5,737 nt of DNA, taken from contig JACCYW010000364.1 in assembly GCA_013696275.1 (NCBI GenBank), forward strand, positions 1-5,737. The letters run 5' to 3'. Below are positions 1-5,602 of this stretch, one piece after another. The DNA is from Chloroflexota bacterium. GTDB taxonomy: Bacteria > Chloroflexota > Limnocylindria > Limnocylindrales > CSP1-4. The translations under genes and the position numbers were made by a program. Every line of letters starts with the position of its first letter. Positions within the stretch are counted from its first letter, which is position 1. The notes beneath the pieces were generated by a model. It saw only the letters and a program-made list of their open reading frames with translations, was not told the DNA's origin and ran no database searches.

Positions 1-201
1 CGAGCCGAAATAGGTCGGCGAGCCGAAGATGATCGCATCTGCGGCATCCAATGCCGCCCATCCCGCATCATCGATGCTGACCACGTCGACCAGGTCGACC
101 GACGCGCCCTTGACCGACTCGACGCCCGTCGCCACCGCGCCGGCCAGGCTGCCCGTCTTTCCGTAGCCCGTGTGGAACACCACCGCGACTCGTACCTCCA
201 T
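1..201 (-). CDS. Flavodoxin / NADPH-dependent FMN reductase-like protein (N-terminal part, gene continues past the left edge)
   Basis: The minus strand reads from an ATG at 201 to the window edge without a stop (67 codons). It begins MEVRVAVVFHTGYGKT, a first beta strand followed by the phosphate-binding loop of the flavodoxin fold. At about residues 50-67 it has DAADAIIFGSPTYFGS, the second conserved FMN-contacting loop of WrbA-like and related flavodoxin-family proteins. Such proteins bind FMN in the cytoplasm and carry out NAD(P)H-dependent reductions, often of quinones; the substrate cannot be inferred here. The usual His in the YGH-type first loop is Lys. A weak purine-rich ribosome binding site (AAAGGG, 13 bases upstream) precedes the ATG. 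The gene is divergent from a TetR-family gene and its promoter region carries the presumed TetR operators, so it is the likely target of that repressor. The family call is firm; the enzymatic activity is unknown. Confidence 0.85.
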   Translation of the reverse strand, partial: MEVRVAVVFHTGYGKTGSLAGAVATGVESVKGASVDLVDVVSIDDAGWAALDAADAIIFGSPTYFGS

Positions 202-226
202 TCGATCTCTGCCCTTTCGTGCCGTA

Positions 227-244
227 ATAGGACCGCAGTCCGGT
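227..244. promoter_or_regulatory. Second, degenerate copy of the TetR-type operator
   Basis: The sequence ATAGGACCGCAGTCCGGT matches the perfect palindrome at 261-278 at 14 of 18 positions. The right half (CAGTCCGGT) is identical and the mismatches lie in the left half. Its centre is 34 bp from the centre of the other site, a little over three helical turns, so two repressor dimers could bind on roughly the same face. It lies just downstream of the predicted transcription start of the minus-strand flavodoxin-like gene, where a bound repressor would block early elongation. Binding is inferred. Confidence 0.55.
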
Positions 245-273
245 TGACGGTCCCAGCATAACCGGACTACAGT
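244..273 (+). promoter_or_regulatory. Predicted promoter of the tetR gene
   Basis: A TTGACG -35 hexamer (244-249) is followed after 18 bp by TACAGT (268-273), which matches the TATAAT consensus at 4 of 6 positions. Transcription would begin around 280, leaving about 20 nt of leader that contains the GAAAGAG ribosome binding site of the ATG at 301. The -10 lies inside the palindromic operator at 261-278, which points to autorepression. The hexamers are read by eye and the start is not measured. Confidence 0.45.
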
Positions 274-284
274 CCGGTCGTCAA
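255..284 (-). promoter_or_regulatory. Predicted promoter of the flavodoxin-like gene, with the operator as its spacer
   Basis: On the minus strand TTGACG (284-279) is followed by exactly 18 bp and then TATGCT (260-255, 4 of 6 matches to TATAAT). The 18-bp spacer is precisely the perfect palindrome. A repressor dimer bound there would sit between -35 and -10 and exclude RNA polymerase. The expected start is near 248, about 47 nt before the ATG at 201. The element is inferred from sequence. Confidence 0.5.
261..278. promoter_or_regulatory. Perfect palindromic operator for the adjacent TetR-family repressor
   Basis: ACCGGACTACAGTCCGGT consists of 8-bp arms ACCGGACT and AGTCCGGT that are perfect reverse complements around a 2-bp centre. 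The size and placement (in the divergent intergenic space beside a tetR gene, overlapping promoter elements on both strands) are those of a TetR-family operator. That the neighbouring TetR protein binds it is inference from the usual arrangement in the family. Confidence 0.7.
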
Positions 285-300
285 GTTGAAAGAGCAGCGG

Positions 301-879
301 ATGTTCGGTGGACCACCTCGCGAGCGAGCCGACGCCGCGCGCAATCGAAGCCTGCTGCTAGCGGCGGCTGAGGGACTGTTCGCCGAGCGCGGGATCGATC
401 ATGTGTCGATGGACGACATCGCCCGCGCCGCCGGCGTGGGCAAAGGCACGCTATACAGACGCTTCGGGGACAAGTCTGGGCTCGGCATCGCCATCCTGGA
501 TGACCGCGAGCGCGACCTCCAGGACGCGATCCTGGGTGGCCCCCCGCCGCTGGGACCTGGCGCCTCCCCGGCCGCACGGCTACACGCCTTCGCCGACGCC
601 TATCTGAGCTATCTCGACCGTAACCTCGACCTGGTGGTGATGAGCGAGACCGCGTCGCCCGGGGCGCGCTACCGCACCGGGGTCTACGCCGGCTGGTTGT
701 GGCATGTGCAACTGCTGCTATCCGCGGGCGGATGGGAACGACCGCGCGTGCTCGCGGCGTGCCTGCTCGGCGCCCTGTCGGCTGATCTGCATCGACACCT
801 GCGCGCTGAGGGCACACCGCACCGCGAGGTGGAAGCGGCGCTGCACGATCTGATCGATCGACTCATCGGGGAGCGCTGA
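301..879 (+). CDS. TetR/AcrR-family transcriptional regulator
   Basis: The 192-residue protein has the usual length for a TetR repressor. Residues 10-61 form the N-terminal DNA-binding domain. The helix-turn-helix spans about 36-55 (SMDDIARAAGVGKGTLYRRF) and is followed by the typical GDKSGL, which begins the ligand-domain linker. Residues from about 65 onward form the variable helical ligand-binding and dimerisation domain, so the inducer cannot be named. I chose ATG 301 because GAAAGAG (288-294) sits six bases upstream. An in-frame TTG at 286 would add five residues, but it overlaps that ribosome binding site and lies very close to the predicted transcription start. The gene is divergent from the flavodoxin-like gene across two palindromic sites, which suggests autoregulation and control of that neighbour. 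Its 3' end overlaps the end of the convergent UvrA-like gene by 17 bp. Confidence 0.92.
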   Translation: MFGGPPRERADAARNRSLLLAAAEGLFAERGIDHVSMDDIARAAGVGKGTLYRRFGDKSGLGIAILDDRERDLQDAILGGPPPLGPGASPAARLHAFADAYLSYLDRNLDLVVMSETASPGARYRTGVYAGWLWHVQLLLSAGGWERPRVLAACLLGALSADLHRHLRAEGTPHREVEAALHDLIDRLIGER

Positions 880-3217
880 GGGGGTCGCCGGAAGCGGTCG
901 GCGGGGGCGCCGAGGCGAGGTACTTGCGCAGGGCCTCGGCGGTGAGCGTCTGGCCACGGGCGACGAGGTCGGCCGGTGTGCCGGTGAAGACCACTCGTCC
1001 GCCGTCCTGGCCGGCACCGGGCCCCAGGTCGATGAGCCAGTCAGCCCGTGCCATCAGCGCCTGGTGATGAGCGATGACGATGACGGTGTTGCCGCCGTCG
1101 ACCAACCGGTCCAGCAGGTCGAGCAGGTGGTCCACATCAGCCAGGTGGAGACCGGTGGTCGGCTCGTCCAGCACGTAGGTCGCTGACTTGTCGGCCATGC
1201 GGATGGCCAGCTTCAGCCGTTGGCGCTCGCCACCCGACAGTGTCGTCAGCGGCTGGCCAAGGCTGAGGTAGCCCAGCCCGACGTCGGAGAGGCGGTCCAG
1301 GATGGCGCGGGCCGGTCCGCTGGTGAAGAACTCCCGCGCCTCGGTGACCGACATCGCGAGCACCTCGCTGATGTCCTTGCCGTTCAGCTTGTAGGTCAGC
1401 ACCTGGGGCGTGAATCGCTTGCCCTCGCACTGCTCGCAGACGGTCGCTACGCCGGCCATCATGGCCAGGTCGGTGTAGAGGAGGCCGAGGCCGTTGCAGT
1501 TCGGGCAGGCGCCCTCGGAGATCGCGCTGAAGAGCGCCGCCTTGACCCCGTTGGCCTTGGTGAAGGCGGTCCGGATGGGGTCGAGCAGACCGGTGTAGGT
1601 AGCGGGGTTGCTGCGGCGGGAACCACGGATGGCCGACTGGTCGACCACCATCACGTCTTGGCGTCGGGCAAGCGAGCCATGGATGAGTGAGCTCTTGCCC
1701 GACCCGGCGACGCCGGTCACCATGGTCATGACGCCGAGCGGGATGTCGACGCTCGCGTCCTGCAGATTGTGCAAGGACGCGCCGCTGATGGTGAGTCGGC
1801 CGGTCGGTCGTCGGACGCGCTCGCGAAGGTCGGCTCTGTGGTCGAGATGGCGCCCCGTCAGGGTGTCGGAGTCGCGCAGCCCGGCCACGTCCCCGGCGAA
1901 GCAGACCCGACCGCCGTTCGGGCCGGCGCCCGGTCCCAGGTCGACCACGTGGTCAGCGATAGCGATCGTCTCCGGCTTGTGCTCGCCGACGAGGACCGTG
2001 TTGCCCTTATCGCGCAAGCGAAGCAGGAGTCCGTTCATCCGCTCGATGTCGTGCGGATGGAGGCCGACGGTCGGTTCATCGAAGACGTAGGTGACATCGG
2101 TCAGGCTGGAGCCGAGGTGGCTCACCATCTTCACGCGTTGCGCCTCGCCGCCAGACAGGGTGCCGGACTCGCGATCCAGACTGAGATAGCCCAGGCCTAC
2201 CTCCACCAAGGATTCGAGCGTCTCGCGCAGCGTGGCCACCAGGGGGCCCACGGATGCATCCTCGATACCACGCACGAAGTCGGCCAGATGACTGATCTGC
2301 AGCGCGGCGCACTGGGCGATGTTCTTGCCCTCGATGGTCGCTGAGAGGGCGGCCGGGTTCAGCCTCGTGCCGGCGCATGCCGGGCAGGTGGTGAATGTGA
2401 CCGCCCGATCCACGAACGCGCGGACGTGTGGCTGCATGGAATCGACGTCCTTCGAGAGGAAGAGCCGCTGGACCTTCACGGCGAGGCCTTCATAGGTCAG
2501 GTTGATTCCGCCGATCTTCATCTTGGTGGCTGGCTTGTGCATCAGGTCCTGCCACTGGGCTGGGCTGTAGTCCTTCAACTTGGCGTCGGGATCCACGAAT
2601 CCGGACTCGGCGAAGGTCTTCACGTACCAGGTGTCCGGGGTGAAACCGGGGACGGTGATGGCGCCCTCGTTCAGCGAGAGCTCGGTGTTGACAAGCTGGC
2701 CGATGTCGATGGTCGACTTCCGGCCGAGGCCTTCGCACTCCGGGCACATCCCGTCAGGCATGTTGAAGCTGAAGGCGGTGGAAGTGCCGACGTGGGGTGT
2801 GCCGAGCCGGCTGAAGATGATGCGCAGCATCGTGTAGGCGTCGGTCGCGGTGCCGACGGTCGACCGCGCGTTGGCGCCCATCCGTTCCTGATCGACGATG
2901 ATGGCCGCGCTCAGGTTGGTCAGGGCATCGACATCAGGTCGGCCGAGGCTCGGCATGAACGACTGGACGAAGGCGGTGTAGGTCTCGTTGATCAGACGCT
3001 GCGACTCAGCGGCGATGGTGCCGAAGACGAGCGATGACTTGCCCGACCCTGAGACACCGGTGAAGACGGTCAGGCGCCGCTTGGGGATGTCCAGCGAGAT
3101 ATCGGCCAGGTTATTCTCCCTGGCGCCACGGACCTCGATGACATCGTGGCTATCGGCTGCCGCTCGCCGCTGGCGCGTCGTTGGGGGAGCTTCTGTCGGG
3201 GTGAGGGTCTTATCCAA
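863..3217 (-). CDS. UvrA-like tandem ABC ATPase (short UvrA2/DrrC-type excinuclease subunit A paralogue)
   Basis: This is a cytoplasmic DNA-binding ATPase related to UvrA. With the TTG start at 3217 it has 784 residues, shorter than housekeeping UvrA (about 950) and the usual size of the UvrA-like paralogues linked to drug or DNA-damage self-resistance. The motifs, numbered from that start, are Walker A GVSGSGKSS (54-62), Cys pairs 158/161 and 278/281, signature LSGGEAQ (354-360), Walker B VFDEPT (378-383) and His 413 in the first half. The second half has Walker A GVAGSGKSS (502-510), zinc-module Cys pairs 571/574 and 594/597, signature LSGGERQ (660-666), Walker B VLDEPT (682-687) and the switch His region (717-718). 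Residue 716, before that His, is Ala where the family usually has Glu. The TTG is preceded by AGGAG (3230-3226) with an 8-base spacer, the best ribosome binding site available. An in-frame ATG at 3253 (796 residues) is the alternative. The open frame reaches a GTG at 3409, but that part reads into a transposase remnant. No uvrB or uvrC is nearby, so participation in excision repair is unproven. Confidence 0.9.
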   Translation of the reverse strand: MDKTLTPTEAPPTTRQRRAAADSHDVIEVRGARENNLADISLDIPKRRLTVFTGVSGSGKSSLVFGTIAAESQRLINETYTAFVQSFMPSLGRPDVDALTNLSAAIIVDQERMGANARSTVGTATDAYTMLRIIFSRLGTPHVGTSTAFSFNMPDGMCPECEGLGRKSTIDIGQLVNTELSLNEGAITVPGFTPDTWYVKTFAESGFVDPDAKLKDYSPAQWQDLMHKPATKMKIGGINLTYEGLAVKVQRLFLSKDVDSMQPHVRAFVDRAVTFTTCPACAGTRLNPAALSATIEGKNIAQCAALQISHLADFVRGIEDASVGPLVATLRETLESLVEVGLGYLSLDRESGTLSGGEAQRVKMVSHLGSSLTDVTYVFDEPTVGLHPHDIERMNGLLLRLRDKGNTVLVGEHKPETIAIADHVVDLGPGAGPNGGRVCFAGDVAGLRDSDTLTGRHLDHRADLRERVRRPTGRLTISGASLHNLQDASVDIPLGVMTMVTGVAGSGKSSLIHGSLARRQDVMVVDQSAIRGSRRSNPATYTGLLDPIRTAFTKANGVKAALFSAISEGACPNCNGLGLLYTDLAMMAGVATVCEQCEGKRFTPQVLTYKLNGKDISEVLAMSVTEAREFFTSGPARAILDRLSDVGLGYLSLGQPLTTLSGGERQRLKLAIRMADKSATYVLDEPTTGLHLADVDHLLDLLDRLVDGGNTVIVIAHHQALMARADWLIDLGPGAGQDGGRVVFTGTPADLVARGQTLTAEALRKYLASAPPPTASGDPLSAPR

Positions 3218-3292
3218 CGGCCTCTCTCCTGATGTGTCGCGACGTGATCGCATCAGGTTAGCCTCGGACCGCTCGCTGCCTTGCCCATCAGG
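3218..3292 (-). promoter_or_regulatory. 5' leader of the UvrA-like gene: ribosome binding site in a possible competing-hairpin structure
   Basis: In the minus-strand transcript the heptamer CCUGAUG occurs twice (3292-3286 and 3257-3251). Its perfect complement CAUCAGG occurs once at 3234-3228, running directly into the ribosome binding site AGGAGAGAGG (3230-3221) of the TTG start. Either upstream copy could pair with the complement and hide the first bases of the Shine-Dalgarno sequence. The nearer pairing gives a 7-bp stem with a 16-nt loop. The geometry resembles translational attenuators of resistance genes. The repeats are seen directly; the regulatory role is inference and no transcript start is known. 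Confidence 0.35.
3253..3288 (-). CDS. Possible 11-codon leader peptide upstream of the UvrA-like gene
   Basis: An ATG at 3288, inside the first CCTGATG repeat, opens a frame encoding MGKAASGPRLT. The frame ends at a TGA (3255-3253) inside the second CCTGATG repeat. The stop overlaps the alternative ATG at 3253 of the UvrA-like frame as TGATG, an arrangement compatible with translational coupling. Translation through this ORF would place a ribosome on the hairpin arm nearest the main ribosome binding site. No convincing Shine-Dalgarno sequence precedes the ATG and such short ORFs arise by chance, so this is a hypothesis only. Confidence 0.18.
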   Translation of the reverse strand: MGKAASGPRLT

Positions 3293-3359
3293 GCCCAGCA
3301 GGTGATTCCCACGGGGGTCACGTGTCAGGGTGGTCTCGTCCCTCTCTGTGTCCGTTCGG

Positions 3360-3475
3360 TCCTGGCGGCCAGTGAGGCCCCTTGACGCGTAGGATCGGGC
3401 GATCTCCACGTCCCAGCCGGCGAGCTCGAGCTGGTCGAGGACGTAGCGCGTCGTTCATCGACCGATCACCGCGAT
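3360..3475 (-). pseudogene. Frameshifted remnant of an IS110-family-like transposase (N-terminal DEDD domain part)
   Basis: The minus-strand frame ending at 3398 encodes RYVLDQLELAGWDVEIA (3448-3398). I recognise this as very like the block ARFVHDxLELAGWDVEIADAQKVKGLAPLACKTD of IS110-family transposases. The flanking pieces of that block are present but in shifted frames. AVI lies at 3472-3464 in the same frame, SMN at 3461-3453 in the next frame after an apparent 1-base loss, and a 2-base loss then restores the frame. RVKG lies at 3389-3378 in the shifted frame, and GL followed by DRTD returns to the first. A stop (3457-3455) interrupts the reading. The remainder of the transposase (helix-turn-helix region, C-terminal Ser motif) and its ends are not found. 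The match is from memory of the family, not a search, so the family call is moderately sure. Confidence 0.5.
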
Positions 3476-3923
3476 CGACCGCCTGGCCGACGCGCTCCGA
3501 CCATCGAGGCGGGGCTGCCCAGCGCGTCCGCATCGGGCCGCCACCGTCTCCATCGCATTCGGATCCTCATCCATGCCTCCCTGGACTGCTATGGAACGGA
3601 ACGTGGGCCCGCACGACATGTCGGTACCCGCCCGTGAGCGTGGCGGGGTGGCGTAAGGGGGCTTAACGACCATGGGATCGTCCGACAGTCTCCCTATCAG
3701 TCCACCCAGGCATAGACGATGATCTGAGGAGAAGCGAGCGGATCCGTGTAGCGGATCGGCCGACCGACCGGGCGGACAAGCGTCTGCGAGAAGCGACCGG
3801 AGTGCTCTCTGCGGAGGGATGGCCTGCGCGGCCCATCCACGAATCGCCGACCAGCTCATCGTGTGGATCACCATCCGATCGGCGAGCCCATCGTGCCCTC
3901 CCGCCGACTGGGATGATGACCTG
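3476..3923. other. Gene-poor stretch between the transposase remnant and the MmgE/PrpD gene
   Basis: I recognise no gene, RNA or clear terminator here. Open frames cross the region on both strands, but their translations are rich in Arg, Pro and Ser, show no domain and look like GC-rich noise. Traces such as ERVGQAVDRGDR (minus strand, about 3497-3462) may extend the transposase remnant. A GGATCC-centred short palindrome and a repeated GCGGATC lie near 3740-3760. The promoter of the plus-strand gene should be here, but I cannot pick out convincing -35/-10 hexamers. Confidence 0.5.
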
Positions 3924-5297
3924 GTGAACGGCCCTGACCCCATCGCGTTCCTGCACGACACGACCTTCGATGATCTGCCCGCCGCGGTCCGCCATCAGAC
4001 GGCGCGCTGCGTGGTCGACCTGTGCGGGTCGATCGTGGCCGGTCGTCATACCCGTCTGTCGGCCATCATCCGCGATCACGCGGCCGCAGCCTTCGGCGGC
4101 GATGGCGCGACACTGCTGCTCGATGGGCGGCGCACCAGCCCGCCCGGAGCCGCGCTCGCCAACGGGATGTCCATCGACTCGTTCGACATCCATGACTCGC
4201 AGCGGGAGTCGCTCGGGCATGCCGGTGTCCACCTGCTGCCCGCCTACCTGGCCAGCGTGGAATGGCGTGTGGCGCGGGGCGGTCCGTGGCCGACGGGTGC
4301 CGAGGCGCTGACCGACCTCGCCATCGGCTACGACATCGCCTGCCGTTCCGGCGAGGCGCTCCACGGCACCGTCAGTGACTACCACACGTCGGGTGCGTGG
4401 GGATCGATCAGTTCGGCGGCGCTGTATGCCCGGCTCATGGGCCTGGATCGGGCGACCACTAGAGAGGCGCTTGGAATCGCTGAATACCATGGCCCGCGCA
4501 GCCAGATGATGCGCGTCATCGACCATCCGACCATGCTCAAGGACGGCTCCGGCTGGGGCGCCATGGCCGGCGTCAGCGCCGGGATGTTGGCAGAGGCGGG
4601 TTTCACGGGCGCTCCCGCCATCACGCTCGAATCTGCCCAGGCTGCCCGCTGGTGGGCGACCCTGGGCTCCCACTGGGACGTCATGGACCAGGGCTTCAAG
4701 CCACATGGTTCCTGCTGGTGGTCGCAGCCGGCCATCGAGGCTGTCCTCGCCTTGGCCCGTCGACACCGCTTGGCGACGCGCGACGTCACTGGCATCCGGG
4801 TCGAGACGTTCGAGAAGGCGACCCATCTCGCTCACCCTGACCCGACGACGACCGAGCAGGCCCAGTACTCCCTCCCGTTCCCGGTCGCAGCGGCACTCGT
4901 CAAACAGACCACTCGTCCCGACGACGCCTGGTACGGCCTGGGTCCCCACGAGCTCCTGGAGGGCAGCCTGGCCGATCCGGAGACGCGCCGGCTGGCGAAA
5001 GTGGTCCAGCTGGTGGAGGCGCCCGACCTGACCGCTCGTTTCCCTGGGCGCTTCCTGGCGCGCGTGACATTGACGCTCGCCGACGGTAGGACCTTGACCA
5101 GTCCGGAGACGACATTCCGCGGCGAGCTGGACGACCCGTTGAGCGACGATGAGGTGACCGCCAAGTACCGCTGGCTGGCATCGACGCTCCTGGCCGACGA
5201 GCGTGTGGCGGCCATCGAGACCGCCGCCTGGGGCCTGGCCGACCTGCCGACCATCCAGCCGCTCGTGGCTCTGCTGGTGTCGCCACCGGACCGGTAG
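3924..5297 (+). CDS. MmgE/PrpD-family protein
   Basis: The 457-residue protein is the normal length for this family, which includes 2-methylcitrate dehydratase, cis-aconitate decarboxylase and iminodisuccinate epimerase (cytoplasmic lyases or isomerases of carboxylic acids). Family landmarks, numbered from the GTG, are the N-terminal helical motif DLPAAVRHQTARCVVDLCGS (17-36) and the DIH region with Asp 88 and His 90, followed by LGHAG (His 99) where the family has its HP motif. Next come YHTSGAWGSISSAALYARLMG (His 154), ALGIAEYHGPRSQMMR, a Lys 206-Asp-Gly segment before GWGAMAGVSAGMLAEAGFTG, KPHGSCWWSQPAIEA (Lys 259) and QYSLPFPVAAAL (314-325). Asp 88, His 99, His 154, Lys 206 and Lys 259 fall where catalytic residues lie in characterised members, by motif context. 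The GTG at 3924 gives a family-like N terminus. An in-frame ATG at 3819 would add 35 unfamiliar residues and has GGAGGG directly abutting it. The ribosome binding site of the GTG is weak (GGGA, about 12 bases upstream). The substrate is not assignable. Confidence 0.87.
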   Translation: MNGPDPIAFLHDTTFDDLPAAVRHQTARCVVDLCGSIVAGRHTRLSAIIRDHAAAAFGGDGATLLLDGRRTSPPGAALANGMSIDSFDIHDSQRESLGHAGVHLLPAYLASVEWRVARGGPWPTGAEALTDLAIGYDIACRSGEALHGTVSDYHTSGAWGSISSAALYARLMGLDRATTREALGIAEYHGPRSQMMRVIDHPTMLKDGSGWGAMAGVSAGMLAEAGFTGAPAITLESAQAARWWATLGSHWDVMDQGFKPHGSCWWSQPAIEAVLALARRHRLATRDVTGIRVETFEKATHLAHPDPTTTEQAQYSLPFPVAAALVKQTTRPDDAWYGLGPHELLEGSLADPETRRLAKVVQLVEAPDLTARFPGRFLARVTLTLADGRTLTSPETTFRGELDDPLSDDEVTAKYRWLASTLLADERVAAIETAAWGLADLPTIQPLVALLVSPPDR

Positions 5298-5602
5298 TCG
5301 CGCCCGACGGCTCGCGCTTGGAACGACCCGCGGCCACGCGTAGCGCCGTGGCGGCGCGTCCCTTCCCGCCGGCCAGGCCGTTCTGGCCCAGATGGGCACC
5401 ACACATCCACCTTGGACGGGAGATCACACAGATCGTGCCACCGGCACACTGCGACGCGCGAGTGGCACAGGATGGGTCCTGCGAGCGGCATCCATGGCGC
5501 GCGGATGCCCATATGACACCAGCCACGCGCCCGGCCGCCGCCCGACCGCGTCCGCGGGAGGCCGAGATGTAGCCCCGTAGTCCGCCTCGCTGCCCCGCTG
5601 CC
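5298..5602. other. Intergenic region between convergent MmgE/PrpD and membrane-protein genes
   Basis: No recognised gene, RNA or repeat array is found in these 305 bases. Short open frames here have no domain signature. A GCCACG/CGTGGC inverted repeat with an 8-base loop (5333-5352) lies 35 bp after the MmgE/PrpD stop and could form a terminator hairpin, but there is no T-tract, so I do not call it. The region should contain the 3' ends of two convergent transcripts. Confidence 0.5.

Noticed and set aside
1220..3037. Plus-strand open frames of 150-200 codons inside the UvrA-like gene
   Set aside because: They lie antisense to an unambiguous tandem ABC ATPase and show only low-complexity GC-rich translations.
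3218..3409. N-terminal extension of the UvrA-like protein to a GTG at 3409 (848 residues)
   Set aside because: The added residues do not resemble the start of UvrA-like proteins, the upstream part reads as a transposase remnant, and the GTG has no good ribosome binding site, whereas TTG 3217 has AGGAG at 8 bases.
3819..3923. ATG at 3819 as the start of the MmgE/PrpD gene
   Set aside because: It would add 35 residues with no family resemblance, and GGAGGG directly abuts the ATG, which is too close for a normal ribosome binding site. GTG 3924 gives the usual family N terminus and length.
5333..5352. Inverted repeat GCCACG/CGTGGC as a terminator of the MmgE/PrpD gene
   Set aside because: The stem is six base pairs with an 8-base loop and no T-tract. 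Such repeats are common by chance in GC-rich DNA.
3663..5402. A 579-codon open frame on the minus strand across the whole MmgE/PrpD gene
   Set aside because: It is antisense to a gene with clear family motifs. Its translation is rich in Arg, Gly and Val with no domain, as expected when the opposite strand of a GC-rich gene lacks stops.
5318..5580. Small plus-strand open frames after the MmgE/PrpD gene
   Set aside because: Two frames overlap each other, neither has a convincing ribosome binding site or a recognisable sequence, and composition is typical of non-coding GC-rich DNA.
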